Below the pieces are notes generated by a model. It searched no databases. It worked only from the letters and a program-made list of their open reading frames with translations, and was not told the DNA's origin. A DNA stretch of 64,000 bases, from the NCBI RefSeq assembly GCF_021155765.1, contig NC_060105.1, positions 5,826,001-5,890,000 of the forward strand, read 5' to 3'. A program made the position numbers and the translations under genes. This DNA comes from Diprion similis. Taxonomy: Eukaryota; Arthropoda; Insecta; Hymenoptera; Diprionidae. This document shows, piece by piece, positions 48,098-61,700 of the stretch (position 1 is the stretch's first letter; the number at the start of each line of letters is the position of its first letter).

Positions 48098-48972
48098 GGT
48101 TTAAATTGCGCTGCAAGTGGATAGAAAATTTTTTATACGTGCAGGTACAATATAACTTGGAATTAACATTTCCACAAAGTTTGAACAACGAATCGGGACG
48201 AACAGAAATTTACGCGATTCCTCGATGAAATTATCATTCCTTGTTGCTATTGTATGAAGATTTAATTTTTAAGGTGATGAAAATAATTGAAGATAAAATA
48301 AGATTCGTTGTTTTACATCGGGAAGGATATTACGGATTGCCGATTTGCAGATTAATTATCTTGTTTCTTGATTTTTATTTCAACTTGTTTTTATATTGTT
48401 ATTATCTTACACTCGGGGGCTTGATGATTAACTACCTGTCTTCTTTTTTCTCCCACAATTTATTGTGTACACAAACGCGATTCAGCCTCTCCGCGTCTCT
48501 CTCTCTCGAGCTGTATTCTAATTTGAATATCATTCGATCATAGTCAAAATCGCTATGTAGATGTAACGAAATGATTTTTTTTTTAATGCCAGACGCATAT
48601 TCCGCCTGAGGAGTTGGAGTGAAATCAGATCGATATATTATTGGCCCGATTGGTTGCATCGTTTGCTAGGCTCCTGCCTACCTCACTCGCTGATTTGTTG
48701 TTTAGACACGCCGTTAGCGCGACTTATCGTCTCTTCGGAATCTTATACTCGAACCGATCTCAGCTACGATTCATTCGATCGACGAACGATGAATCTTACA
48801 AGATCAGCAAAATATTTTTCGTATACCTTGAAATTGGCGATCATGTTTCAATTTCTCTATGACTAGAGAATAAAAAGGAAATAAATATGTTCAATCGCGT
48901 CTGACGTTATACGACGTTTCCTCTTTCATTCGCTTTTTCCTACACTCTAGTGTACGATCTTTACATGATTAT

Positions 48973-48974
<2 letters not shown>

Positions 48975-49005
<31 letters not shown>
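48975..49005. repeat. T31 homopolymer
   Basis: 31 consecutive T. On the minus strand this is an A tail-like run, but no adjacent retroposed coding sequence was recognised. Confidence 0.9.
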
Positions 49006-49007
<2 letters not shown>

Positions 49008-49676
49008 GATTTTCTAGAGATATAATGCATAATTAAATAATTTTCAAGTAGGTATATAAAATATGTGTAAAATTTTCGAGAAAATTGGAAATTTTTAAAA
49101 GAAACTTAATTTCCGAAACTTGTCCAAAACATCTGAAGATCGTTCGAAAATCATTCTATACTCAAATAAAGGCATTTCGAGTTAATGTTTCCGTTTTAAA
49201 TGTTCAACTTTTTTCCATCGCACGTCGCGGCTAGTGTGAGAGGAGAGTCGATGTGTTTCGGGATTTGCATGATCGAGACTAGCTCGTTGCGATGTCGGTG
49301 GAGGTAGGCGAGTCTCGCCTTGAGTATCGGGGTTGAGGCAGGTCTGGGCGTTGCTGGCGAGTCGATAACTCCTCGACTCCCACAACGAACGAGAAGAAGA
49401 ACGGCGTTAGTGAAGAGATTTGCCGGGTAGGTTATACCTACGTATACCCCATGCGTGCCAAATGCGCGTGGGCCGGATTGATATATCGCCGCTTGAACGA
49501 GTTTCCTTGGAGGATTTCGTTGCAGAGGCGTTCGCGTATCGATGTACTTCGTGTACCTACTATATACGTGTATATATGAATGGGGCGAATCGTCGGGATC
49601 GCGTCGCAGCTTCTTTCGAAATCTGTCAACGGTGACTGTTCAATCAGCTTGACGAAAATTAATTTTATATAATATA

Positions 49677-50291
49677 TTAGGGTGGCGCAAAAAAACCGAC
49701 TATTTTTTTTTTTTTTTTTCGAGTCTCGTGTGACAAAATGTTAGTTTTTGATGTTTTAAGAGCCCACTGCATAGGACAGCTCGAAAAAAAAATTTTTAAG
49801 AGGTCGCTCCAAATTTTTTAAAATGTCAAAAATCGTCAAAAAATTAAATTAAAAAAATTATATTTTCAGTATTTTGTTTGATTTTTAATTCATGTCGTGG
49901 TGTATTGTTATCGATTCTTTCTTACTAAATTGAAGAAAAAAAATTTATGAAATTTTAATATGAATATTAAAAGGTCAATCGAAAAGATCCAAAGAAATGT
50001 ATCAAAAAATTGAAAAAAAATTATGAGCGACCTTTCAAAATTCAAATTTTGAACTGAAACTTTCGAAAACTTATTTTTTTTGTCTATAAAATTATACCGT
50101 AACTAGAAAAAAATAAATAAAAAAATCGATTTTTGACGATTTCTGAGGTTTTAAAAAAAGTGGAGCGACCTCTTAAAAATTTTTTTTTGAACTGTCCTTT
50201 GGAGTGGGCTTTTAAAACATAAAAAACTAATATTTTGTCACACGAGACTCAGAAAAAAAAAAAAATAGTCGTTTTTTTTGCGCCACCCTAA
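49677..50291. mobile_element. Foldback MITE (TTAGGGTGGCGC termini) with TA target duplication
   Basis: A 615-bp near-palindrome. It begins TTAGGGTGGCGCAAAAAAAC and ends with the reverse complement TTTTTTTGCGCCACCCTAA, flanked by TA on each side. The arms pair over roughly 200 bp, for example GAGTCTCGTGTGACAAAATG and AAGAGGTCGCTCCA on the left against the right arm. The interior is AT-rich without an ORF. The TA duplication and terminal sequence fit a Tc1/mariner-like non-autonomous element. The terminal TTAGGGTG is shared with the element at 35.3 kb. Confidence 0.88.
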
Positions 50292-50822
50292 TACATAAAT
50301 TATACAATATGCAGAATCGTAAGAATTTCTATAATTATAGGTTTTTTTACTTTGTGCTACATTTTAGAATGTTACCCTGAGTTTTATCAGATTATCGCGT
50401 TTTACCAGATTCTATACTTCGACGTTTCTATCAGCTGTGACAGTTATGCATCACGAAGCAAACAATGTCACGTTTATTTCGCAAACAGTAACGGATCGCG
50501 ATGCTTGATTAATCGGTAATTCCTGGTTCGATTCCACCTCGCCTCTCTCATCCATATACCTACTTTTCACTATTCGCCTGCCTCCTGATTGTTCGTTGGT
50601 TTGGTCAAGCGCCGGGGATCGGGTTAGCCGACGGTAAGTAAGGAAGAAGGGGAGAAAGAGAGAAATAAGGAAATAATAGGGAGAACCGAGGGGAGGAAGA
50701 CGGAGCCGGACTGACCAGCCTCGCCGCTCCGCAGTTTCGTCGTTCGTGTGGCACGAGACAGAATTCTAAGCCCCCGGCGAAATCGAAGCCCGTGCCAGTT
50801 TCTAATACTTACCGCCGTGCCC

Positions 50823-50823
50823 G

Positions 50824-50854
<31 letters not shown>
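50823..50854. repeat. (GCCT)n tetranucleotide repeat
   Basis: About eight tandem GCCT copies. No coding support in any frame. Confidence 0.9.
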
Positions 50855-50855
<1 letters not shown>

Positions 50856-51723
50856 GCTGCGCACAATTTGCACCGCCATTCACGTACAAACGAACGAACC
50901 ATACTTTCGAATAACCGATCGTTTAGTCGCTCCTTATATAGATCCTTGACCCACGAATGCAGCTAAGGAGGATTCACGAAACGACGACTTCCTCAGATTT
51001 TTTAACAATCATAAAATTGAACCGAATAAGATATGACAAAAATTTTTTATAGCCTTGTGCAGACTGATTATATATACGTACATACACATAGTAATCCAGG
51101 GGTATATTAATTGGACAGAAATTAATCGTTCGAGTTCCTAAGTAGATATGCGAATAATATAACTCTATGGTAGGTATAGCAGTAAAGGATTTGGATGGAT
51201 GAAAAACAAAATAAAAAAATAAAAAATAGAATTAGAAAGAAAAAAAAAACAAACAACCAAAAAAAATGGAACGGTAATAATTTTTCTAGACAGGTCAGGA
51301 CCCTCGAAAAGAGACGAGGATAATTCTCGGAAGACATTTTCGGCGCGAGTCACGAAGGACACGATTATACGTGTGTTTATGTATGGTATATTGATGTGTG
51401 TTTGCGTTTGTACGCGTGGTATCGGCGTCGGATCCTCGGGCAAAATTTCAAATTGGGCCAATGGTCAGTGTCCGTTGAAATGACGCCCAATTCGGCCTCC
51501 GGTACCGAAGCCTCGAGTGAGGCCTCACCTCTGGGCATTTTTCGGGTCTGCGGAGGAATTTCTATGGAACTGCAACTGGGAGCAAAGAAGACGAAGATGA
51601 AGGGGAAGGGGAAGAAAATTGTGCCCCGAAAACAATTGTCTTAAATCTCGGGGCGTTATACCTTATACTGTCTGCAGAGTTCAGTGTCGCTGATTCGTGT
51701 GTCGTTTCACGTTTCTTCGTCTT

Positions 51724-51772
51724 CTCCTCCTCCTCCTCCTCCTCCTCCTCCTCCTTCTTCTTCTTCTTCTTC
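51724..51772. repeat. (CTC)n/(CTT)n triplet repeat
   Basis: A perfect CTC run passing into CTT. The poly-Ser/Pro and poly-Glu/Lys frames are artefacts. Confidence 0.9.
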
Positions 51773-54700
51773 AAGTCAGCTCCGTATAAGATCTAAGGAC
51801 TTTATTATCCTGTACCCCTTACTTACCAGTGCAGCTGAGACCTTTCGCTACGAGGCGCTTGTATACCTGCTCCCGTGTATTTCTAAACTTTAACGCTTAC
51901 GTTAACTACACACCCCTTGTGAAGTATTTCGTGCCTGAAGATACATACTCGTATACCTATGCATATATGCATACACATTACACAACCAACATAGCCCTCG
52001 TGAATTATACAATTATACTGTCAATTTTACAACTCTTTAATTATTTTTAGTCATATAAACGAAATTACACGTAGAGAGAAGAGAAGAAGAATTTCAATTG
52101 CTCATCTTTCTTCATATACTTGTATTTCTCCACTTTTCACTTCCACAGTTACCTGCGTCTTGCACTAGAAATTCGTACTTACAGTCAGCGGGATTTATAG
52201 TAATTATTTTTACATTTTTTTTATCCGTTGAGTCTGCAAGCTGCAGGATAAAACGGAAAATGATCTGCCGTCTCTTGCGAGCTACGAACGAAGTGAACAT
52301 AGCTAGAGTATCGATACAAAAATGGAATACAAACTGCTGGGCATCGGAGGAATAATTTTTTTCGGTCTACGTTATCGTACACGTAAAGGTTATACGATGA
52401 TATGATATCTGTTTAGTCCCTCTCGCATTTTTCATCTTCTAGATTTTCACGACTCAGCTTTCAGCTGTTTTGTTTGTCTTTACCGCTGATTGCGGAACCG
52501 ACTTCCGCATCGCTTGAAGGATTTACTACACGCTTGAACTTCAATCAATACAACTACACTCTATACGATATACGGTACATAATCACCTATATACATATAC
52601 ATGTGTTTTCTCTGGGACTTGAGAGAGCGTTGCGAACGGTTATACAGTGACATTGCTAAAATCCCGAGTGTATGACGGGACGCGCCGAATGAATTAGACA
52701 GAGACGATGAGTGTCCGTCAAATTGACGTTATTTAACCACCAAGTGGCTCTCAACCCCTTCGATCGATTCAGTCATTCGAAAAGCTTCACCCTTACTGCA
52801 CTCGCATGATTTACATTTCCGTTAGAGAATCAATTAGTTATTTGAATGTATAAATAATTGTTACGTCTAAAGCTGATCGGCTTGGCTTTATCCAACGATC
52901 AATTAATTATCCGTCGAGCTGCAAGGGTTGATCCTGCGCTCGCGCAATGATGAGCATCCTACCGTAGTGCGGAGGATGTGTTAGCCCAGCAGCGCGGTAT
53001 TCAGGACATTCCAGCATGGCAGTGAGCTCTGTGAACTCGGTGTGGAAAGAGCGCAGCCTTATACCTGAGGCTAGAGAGTACCTTCCATCCACATAACACA
53101 AGTATTTCTCTGTCATCTTCGCGTTTTTCAATTTGTCACGCGAAATACGCGGTTGATGCAGAGGATGTTTCGTTGGTATTCGAAGCTCATTTCATCCCGC
53201 ATCGAGATCGATTTTGCTCCACCGCGTATATGGAAAACCGATTCTTTTTTATTCAATATATTATAGATTTTCTGTATGATTGTTCGGTAGCTTAGAATTT
53301 ATTCATCGTTAGAAATATTAACGATCTTTTATGTGTTCAAGCTGATGATAAATTATATTCAAATCTTCAAGTACATTCAATGATCCGATATTAATTTTTG
53401 CATCGGATTTGGTAATTAACACGAGGGAAGTGAGTAATATTAGGCTCGTAAAAGTCGATGAATCGAACCTCTTGTTTTTCCTGATATTGAAAAATTGGCC
53501 GATGCGATATGGCGCAAGATTCGGAATTCGAGAATTGGGGAGGCGGACTAATCGCTAGGTTACAGGAACGGGCCGAGTGAAGGAGAGAGAGAGAGAGAGA
53601 GAGAGACTTGTAGAGTTATGCCGGAGAGCCTCAACTCCGAGCTTCTTCGACTAAAAAGATATCAGCAATCGAGTCGTAGAAGCTTCGTATCAATTTGTCC
53701 GGCGGAATCTGGCTTTGTACAAGCCGCTATCAGCCATTATATCAAACTGTACGACCAACTATCGATTTATCCGACATTCGAGTAAGATACCAATTATATG
53801 CTGCTGCGACGTCGCGTCGGTTTGGATCGAGAACATTGCTGGTCTTTCTTTCAATCTTTTTTTTTTTTATATATTTTTTTTTTTTTTGAACAAAACATTG
53901 TTCGACCGAAACTACTAGCAAGTAAAATATTATATACATATATGTATATTGATTGGCTTGAATTTTGAGGTACGATTAGTTCGAAGAAAGAAGAAAAAAA
54001 AAAAAGAAAAGAAAATTCAGGGAAATAATCATTTGATCAAAACTTTGGTGGTGGTTTCTTTTTTGTTTGTTTTTTTTTTTTTTCAACTATTTGAGGTGAA
54101 GTAAATCGAAAAGATATGTAGATGAAGAATTATTCGACGACGACAATCGATGTACACTGTACATGTATAATATTAAGGGTAAATAAATTTTATGATACAT
54201 GATGAAGAAACAGTCTGTTATAAGTATACGATTCTTTCAAAGTTTAAAGAAATTTTTTTTTTTTTTATTAACATTGCACTTGCTTAAATACATTTGGTCT
54301 CAATGAAGGAACATAATTGGTGGGAATTCGTTTTTGTATATATAACATATCGACGTGTAGGTATGTATATATATCACTAATTGCGGTATGTATAGTTATA
54401 TATATAAAATATAAGAGACAGACGCTCGTTCGTTTATTATACTTACTAATTACAGGGCTACTAGACTTATGCGAGTATTATAATAATATGTTGTATAAAA
54501 ATAGTAGATATTTACAAATTAAGGTACTTGGCGATAAATTGTTAATGATTTGTAAAAAGCGAGAGAAAAAAAAAGAAAAAAAAAAGAGAAATTTCTTCTC
54601 TTTCTTTCTTCTCCCTCTCTCCTCTTTAATTCCTTTTCGTCTCATAACATGCGTTTGCAGTACAGTAAAGGCATGAAAGATTTTTATTACTTGACCCGCT

Positions 54701-55560
54701 TTCATCGCGCGGCGCCCGATTGCTTATGTTTAATATTTCGTCAAGGTATAACCGGAGACAAATGTGCATTCCCGCGTTACGACAAAGTGGATGAAATTCA
54801 ACGACGTGTAGTCCATAAAGAGAGGCCTACTTCTCATCCGCGGTGGAGATAAAGACGTCGGTTGGCAGCCACGACCGCCGTTCGATCAAGGCGTCTGCAA
54901 CGAATTGACCGGCAAAAAGCAGACCGGTATTAAAATTCGCTTCTTGTATTCGAATCGCTCTTACGGGGGCCGACCGGCGGGGTGAAAAATTTCTATCGAT
55001 TATTAGCACGGCGTTGTTTTCAGATCTGGACTCTCCGATCGAGCTCTTTTAAGTATATATATATAAATATACTCGAATTAACGTCCCACCGGGATGAATT
55101 GCTGAACTGGCAGATCGCTTTTCATCGAATCCGTTCATCCTTTATCCTCGTCCGCACAATTGGCAATAAATTGCAGTGTATGCAGAAACCTTATATATAC
55201 ATATATATATATATGTATATATGTATAATGGATCGCGTTCGGCTGGAAGAGCTTTTTGCATTTTCATACGACACTCAGCGCCGCGCCGCGCGCGCCAACC
55301 TCAAGTGTGCAACCTCGGTTCGCATTTATCATTCTGTCAGCTAGAAGATTTCAATTTGCTCTCTTTTTGCCCCATTACCGCCGGCCCCACAGCCTGCAAA
55401 ATTGTATTTAATTGTGATTGACTGCTAAGTAGAAGTCGTCGGCTTCATTTGCAAATACGTTTTTTCATTTTTCTTGATTTTGTTTTACATTTTTTTTTCC
55501 CTCTTCTTTGACGAGTTCTTTTTTTTTCACCCATGTATCTAATGCGTAATTACAATAGAA

Positions 55561-55616
55561 ATACTACTAATACTACTAATACTTCTACTACTACTACTAC
55601 TACTACTAGTACTACC
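55561..55616. repeat. (CTA)n-like triplet repeat
   Basis: Imperfect then perfect ACT/CTA triplets over about 55 bp, downstream of the ato coding region. Confidence 0.85.
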
Positions 55617-56245
55617 GTATCGCTCGGTGCTAGATTTCATTTTAAATCGTCTTATGTATTCAAATTGTGCTCTTTATACGCGATCATTTAACACTTTCTC
55701 GATTCGTCAAACCTCCACTTTGTCGATTTTTTTACTTCCCTTGTTTAACAAATACTTTTAACTACTTTTAACGAATACTATTTTTGACCAAACATTTTAC
55801 CAAATTTCTGGTCCGCGTACGTTTGTATTGTTACTACTGTTATTGTTATTGTTATATTTACAAAAATTACCTACACAATAACTTACAGGCGCCGTCAGTG
55901 TGGTCTATATTTACAAAATTGTTCAAATTACCGTTCTATACAATAATATATATATACATATATATATATACAAATATCCGTTACAAAAATATATATATTT
56001 TTTTTTTCGTTTTTCATTTTTTCTTTTTCACTCTTTCAAATATCAGTTCGAAAGTATGCTGATTCATTATTATTCTCGTCATTATTGTTATTACTATTGT
56101 TAATATTATCATTATTATTACTATTATTATAATTATTTTGTTTTGGACGCAGTGCGTGCGTGTTGAGAAATTTTTCAACTCGTGAAAATAATTGACTCGT
56201 TCAAGGAACGTTACTCTTGTTAGAAGAATTATAAATTCAACGTGT

Positions 56246-57421
56246 CTATTCGCGCTGAAGTAATTCGTAGAGGGCTGATATGTAGGTCTGAGCCATTTGC
56301 AGTGTTTCGAACTTGCTGAGTTTCCTGTCGTTACCCAGGCTGGGCACAACGTCCCTAAGTCTGTCAAAGGCGTCGTTCAGACTGTTCATCCTCCTCCTCT
56401 CCCTAGCGTTCGCGGCTAGACGACGTTTTTTCAACACCTCGACTCCCGGCGCGCCGGATTTTAGTTTATGCAAATTGTCCTTCTCGTTAATAAGCTCGTC
56501 GTCCTCGAATTCTATGCGAAAATCACCCTCCTCGTATCTCGTCGTTGAGAACTGCTCGTGCGGGTGATGATTACGAAGGCGATTGTGGTTGTGATGGTGA
56601 GTTTGATGACGATGACGATGATCGCCGATTTTCATCGGCACTTGAACACCTTCGATGTCCGATGTCTTCGAGCTCGGATTGTTCAACTCCACGCACTGGA
56701 TCTGATCGTGAACGCGAGTCTCTACGCCGGCGTATAAGACGTTTGAACTTCGTCCGAAATTGCTTCCGTAAAGCGCGGTACCGATTTTTTGCGAAAACTG
56801 TTCCCCCGCACATTTGATTGTACCTTCGGTGTAGGGTGACGCGGTTGTCACTGTTCTTCCAGCGTTGTTGTTGTTATTGTTGTTATTGTTGTTGTTGTAG
56901 ATACCGTCGAGAGTCAGGTAAACGCTATCCGCCGATTTTTGTTGGTACTGAACTTCACCGCAACCGGGGAAATTTCTTTGGGACGAAAAGCCGGCGCTGT
57001 TTTCTTGAAAATTCTGCTGCTGCTGCTGCTGACTTTGATTTTCGGATTTACCGTTGCCGATTTCTTTGCAGTAATCGTTCTGACGATCGGTATTGTAACC
57101 CTTGTACAAACTGATCTCGGCGAGGCTGCTCGCGCAGTTCGCCTCGAAATTCGCAGCACCGCACAGCGACGGATTAACCGGGAAATTATCGCCAACCGTA
57201 AAGGCGGTCAGCTCTTGGTAATCGTTGTTATGCTGACTGTCGACCGAACTGATGCTGTCGCAGCTGCTTCCTCTGGACCTCGGTGGCTGCGGGTAACCAA
57301 GCACCAGGGATTCCGGGGCCGGCCAACAACTTCGCGGATTCGTTGATTCGGGGCTGCTGGCCGAACCGTAACCCTCGGAATCGATCATCTCGTAGCGCTG
57401 CAGCCTCGCGTAGGTGTTCAT
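56246..57421 (-). CDS. ato: Atonal-family proneural bHLH transcription factor
   Basis: An intronless 391-aa frame from the ATG at 57421. The last 61 residues (331-391) are a complete bHLH: basic region [20 protein letters not shown], helix 1 [20 protein letters not shown], then helix 2 [19 protein letters not shown], stopping two residues later. The C-terminal end position, the NARERRRM basic region and [10 protein letters not shown] are hallmarks of the Atonal group (ato/amos of flies, Atoh1/7 of vertebrates). These nuclear factors dimerise with Daughterless, bind E-boxes and specify photoreceptors and chordotonal or olfactory sense organs. The N-terminal part is low complexity: Ser/Pro-rich, Gln run, an 11-residue Asn run near 180-190, and a His-rich stretch ([13 protein letters not shown]). 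There is no nearby gene, so large flanking regulation is likely. The choice of ato over amos is uncertain because many insects outside flies have one gene. Confidence 0.94.
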   Translation of the reverse strand: MNTYARLQRYEMIDSEGYGSASSPESTNPRSCWPAPESLVLGYPQPPRSRGSSCDSISSVDSQHNNDYQELTAFTVGDNFPVNPSLCGAANFEANCASSLAEISLYKGYNTDRQNDYCKEIGNGKSENQSQQQQQQNFQENSAGFSSQRNFPGCGEVQYQQKSADSVYLTLDGIYNNNNNNNNNNNAGRTVTTASPYTEGTIKCAGEQFSQKIGTALYGSNFGRSSNVLYAGVETRVHDQIQCVELNNPSSKTSDIEGVQVPMKIGDHRHRHQTHHHNHNRLRNHHPHEQFSTTRYEEGDFRIEFEDDELINEKDNLHKLKSGAPGVEVLKKRRLAANARERRRMNSLNDAFDRLRDVVPSLGNDRKLSKFETLQMAQTYISALYELLQRE

Positions 57422-58311
57422 ATCGTCCTCGACAATCGTTGGCTTGTGCCTACCGGTCTTTACTTGCTGCTGCTGTTGCTGCTGCTTCTGCTGCTGCTGA
57501 CACTTACGCTTTCAACGTCAGATCATAATACGCGAGTTTCGATTCGCGCCGTTTCGTTTACCGATCATTTACTCGTAAGCACCAGGGAGAAGAATTCAAA
57601 CGCGCTTTTCGTCACCAGGTTCTAGCGAGCCGATATTATATGTCGGCTTTATTTAGGGCAGAGTGTTTTGGGACCAGATCGAGTGACGGGATCGTCAGTC
57701 GTTCGTCGTTTAACGTCGATCGTCTTTTACGCGCGTCCTGCTCGGATGGGAGCGTTGCGTAAACTGAGACCGAGTTTACCTGATGATCGAAAGCTGGACC
57801 ACGTTGCCCGGTTTTCTTCAGATCTTGGGGTGGGGGTTTCGACTCACGGGAAGGGGGAAAAGCTGTGGCTGGCTTCTTGGCGCCTTTGTAGAAGCCGCTG
57901 TAAGAACCACGCCTCCTTTGCTGGGGGCGAAAGAGTCAATGGTCCTGCCTGCAGCCGACTCTGTCAGGCTTCGGGTATACACCGGCTTGTTTAGAATGCC
58001 AACTCGACCGTTGCGCGAAATCGGATCCGACCGGCCAAGATGGAGGACCGAACTCTTGGCCGAGACGATCACGCGGCGAAGGGCAGGAAACCGCTGACGA
58101 GCTTCTTAATTTAATCGCTGCAACGGGCGTGGCTCAAAGATTCTAAATTTCAATTTCTGTACGTACTTGTAGCTAGAAGACAAGATATCTCGCGCTATAT
58201 TCTTTTCCTTCAATTTACAAGCCTCGAATCGTGCAGGGTTATTGGTAATCTGCTTGGTTAACCCATGACTCAAAATTTTTTAAGAAATTTTTTGATTACA
58301 TTTTGCTAAAT
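57422..58311. promoter_or_regulatory. ato 5' flank (5' UTR and promoter region)
   Basis: Immediately upstream of the ato ATG lie CAG/CTG triplets (57461-57500), probably in the 5' UTR. A CTAAATAAAG stretch on the minus strand near 57650 is a possible TATA-like element. The segment up to about 58.1 kb is GC-richer than its flanks and contains several overlapping non-coding frames. Assignment rests on position. Confidence 0.4.
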
Positions 58312-58762
58312 GCGTTCAAAAAATATGCATGCTCCAAGTTGAAAAAGCTTGTGTTATCCTTGAAAAAGGAAGATCCTCAAAGTTTCAATGCTCTATCTCG
58401 CTATTAAGGCGTGCTGGTAATTTAAAAAACAGTCTTAAACAAATTTTTGTAGACTAATTTCTGGACTACATCTTTTTTTCGACGCCATGTTGAATATTTC
58501 ATTGTGAAAAATTGAAAATGTTTAAGTAATAAGTACTTCCAATTCTAGTTTTATTTTGTCTACCGTTTGATTTTTTTTTTTCTTTGGAAATGTTATAAAA
58601 TTCAAAAAGATCCAGGTCTGAAACAAATGAGATTTTATTATACTAAAGAAATATTACCGGCACCCCTTGACAGTGAGATAGAGCATCAAAACTTTGAGGA
58701 TCTTCTTTTTTCTACGTTAACTTGAGATTTTCCACCTGGAGCATAAATATTTTTTTTGAACG
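58312..58762. mobile_element. Foldback MITE-like element upstream of ato
   Basis: The left end CGTTCAAAAAATATGCATGC followed by TCCA pairs with the reverse complement of the right end, CGTTCAAAAAAAATATTTAT followed by GCTCCA. AAGATCCTCAAAGTTTCAAT and GCTCTATCTC on the left pair with the matching segment at 58650-58710. About 450 bp with no ORF of interest. Target duplication not clear. Confidence 0.7.
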
Positions 58763-61700
58763 ACCGGTCCAATATATATATCCGTACACATATGTTGACG
58801 ATAAAAAAGTATTTGCTGTAGTAGAAAAATTGCTCTCTGTTGAATGACGATGACAAACAATAAACGTTGAAAATTGTTGATTGTAAATTTTTTATTGAAA
58901 AAAGATCGAGGGAGAAGCGCTGGAGAAGACGGTTCGAATAAAGAACGTGAAGGGAAAGAGAAGCGGCGATCCTTAAATCGAGGTCCTCTCTGCTGCAGGT
59001 ATAAAGAAAATCGTTTGGGGACAAAATGCCCTCCTCCTCCTCCTCCTCTTCCTCCTCCTCCTCCTCGACCGCACGCGCCGACTATAAATATTCTATATAC
59101 TACGGTGAAAGGGTGTTAGGTGAGCCGAGGGCTCGTAAAGCAGTCAAATTTGTCGAGATAGTTTAGAGTTTGGGTCTCTCGGCTGACCGAAGGTATTTAA
59201 AATCTCGTAAAGTAGCTATACGACCCGGACTCGACGCCGTTGGGCGGGGGTCGAGAGTCTTTGGTGGTAGCAACAAGTTTTCGGCTCTATTTGCAGCTCG
59301 TAAGCTACGAGGCTGCTCCTTATTTAGGGTGTTAACAAATTTTTGCCACCCCATTCCCCAAATCGACTTCAGATACTTAAAAAATAATTACCTAATATTT
59401 TCAGATTTTTACCTCAACTTTAAGATAGTCCGCTTTGTTGTCGAAGTTTATTATGGAAATAACATGGGAAAAACTTTTTTCTCAGTATATATATTTTATT
59501 GTAAAAGTAATAATGTTGAAAAAAAAAATCAATCAAGTCTGTACGACGTGACTTTGGATATTTTTTCTGATTGGTTTGCGCGTTGTTTCACCTTGTTTTC
59601 TCAGATTTCATCATGGGAATACCGAGTTGCTTTTTCTTTCCATTTATTCGCAACTCGTCGCTGCCGTGTCAATAGCTCGATCGTTCCACGTGGGAATTTT
59701 TGCCGTAAGTACCATTAGTGCATCGGATTTGATGCAGCTTAGATTATTTACTTACGAATTTACGTAACAACACTATCGAATGTCGCAGTGTTGTCTGCTA
59801 TGCTCGGCGGGTGAGATACTTCCACGAATTGTTTGCCGTTCAGTTTTTCACCGCATTTAAATGTCTATTTCAACAGCACTTGATAGCAGTCAACAGAAGC
59901 TCTGACAAACGGAAAATCAACCGTCAGTTTGAACCGGTGAACAGAATTTCTTGTTAGACCAATTTTTTTACTCTCGAATCTCGGAATGTGCGATTTGATA
60001 TGTCTCGTAATTTTATTAGACTGCTATATATATGACAATTGTGCGTATCGTGCTGCTCGATGGGTTACAGATATGAGAGAAGCTACAATGTTTGCAGAAT
60101 CCAATTAGAATCTTCGTCGTGTGACCGTGTAATAACTGACAGTCGCTATTCTTAGTTGTTTTGCTCCACAAACAGACACCAACGGTACAAAACGTTTAAG
60201 ATGAAGTGGTCACGCGCTGATCTTGAAGGCGACCTTTTTTTACGGCAATGTCACATTTGCTTTTCCATTTCATTCGCCACCGTTTTACGTATAATAATGA
60301 AATTTGAGATATCCTTTTGGGACTACAGGTAAAATCCGGTCAAAGCAATTTGCTGTGCAAATTGATTGGAGGATGGGAAAAATATAAGCAAGTGATAGAA
60401 ACAGTTAATACTCTCAGATCGATGTTCCTACCTTCAATGCTTCGAAGAATGTTTGTTGATATATATATTTGATACAAGTTGAGTTTAAGAAAAATTGGAC
60501 TATCTTAACTTACGACGGGGGCATCTGATGTCCAATTTTGAACTAATTTTCATGCAAAAATCGAGTTTGTTAGTAAATTTAGGTTGCAACGAGTTCTGGA
60601 AAATGTCTATTTTCGTCTGGGAAACAGGAAAATGATAGGGATTTTGATACGTCATTGACGCTCGACACCCCGTCAATGGATTATCGTAAGATAGATGAAT
60701 TTTCGACGCGCGTCGATATTATCATCATCTGGTAAAAACTCCGGGTACTATTTCGCGTACACAACATTCGATTCGCAAACTTTGCACATCCTTTCCAGTT
60801 GTAGATCCTCTCCATTAACAACACGCCGCTGGTCCGCGGGGTGGCTATTTTTTTACCAAACAACATTCCCAAACATCCGCACGTCATTCGCAGTTTACAA
60901 TTAGAACTATTATATACCGATCTATCAATATTAGCGCGCCAGTTTCACACGCCGCAGAACATCATCGGTATAAAGGGAATAACCAGATCCTCCAGAAGAT
61001 TTTGCGTCTGAGATTAACAGTTGAAGCCGAATCTGAATAGGCGAGATTCGTTCTCATGAAAAGCGTTCTTTCTATCCAATTTTTTTCTTTTCAACAAGTC
61101 GATCTAACATATTAACCTGCCTAATAATAATTGATCTTTACGTCGAATTCCTTCGCGCAACAGCTCTAACCGATCTCGTCGTTGTCCCACCGATGAAAGT
61201 TCTACTCAACTTGAAACAGACCTTTGTCATTTTTCTTTCAAGCACCGTTTCTCTCTCTCTCTTTCTTTCTCTTCTGCGGAGGCGGGATCGAGGAGGGTCG
61301 AGACTCATTTAGCGAAATTTCGCAGAGGATAACGAGTTTGGAGCTGCGGTATCTTTTGCTTCGACCTGCTGCACGTGCTCACATTTTACTCAAAATAGGA
61401 AACGCCTCCGGGTTAGAATTGCTTTTCGACTCCGGGTTTGGGCCGGGTTTTATTTTTGCCAACGAAACACGAGTGAACAATTAATTCAGGAATTAGCTGC
61501 ACTCGGACTATAGCTTTGACACTGAGATGGGTAAAGTAAGTGTTCCAGTTATTGACACGTTTAGACCCAATTATTGACTCTTTCAATTTTAAAAATTATA
61601 AATTGACGACACAAATTGTGAATTTATTGATGACTAGAACCAATTGCTAAAGGGTTAGACGCTACAAATTCAATCTTTTTTGTTTTAATTTTAGAACTAT

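Larger units (their letters stand above)
50292..56245. other. Gene desert, last part, and presumed ato 3' flank
   Basis: No recognisable gene. Simple repeats: (GCCT)n at 50823-50854, CTC/CTT run at 51724-51772, GA run at 53585-53607, TA tracts at 55195-55220 and 55949-55970, CTA-type triplets at 55561-55616. The 55.5-56.2 kb stretch, rich in ATT/GTT triplets, is probably the ato 3' UTR and downstream DNA, but no clear AATAAA signal could be assigned. Confidence 0.5.

Noticed and set aside
48975-49005. T31 run as the tail of a retroposed gene on the minus strand
   Set aside because: No intronless coding copy or target duplication is recognisable next to it.
50500-50545. GGTTCGATTCC resembling a tRNA T-arm
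   Set aside because: No matching acceptor stem, D-arm or anticodon arm could be folded upstream.
54482-54852. Plus ORF with GITGDKCAFPRYDKVDEIQRR
   Set aside because: An acceptor-like TTTGCAG precedes it, but no partner exon or family was found.
56545-57346. ORFs of 80-135 codons on both strands across ato
   Set aside because: Shadows of the ato coding frame, which has the full bHLH domain.
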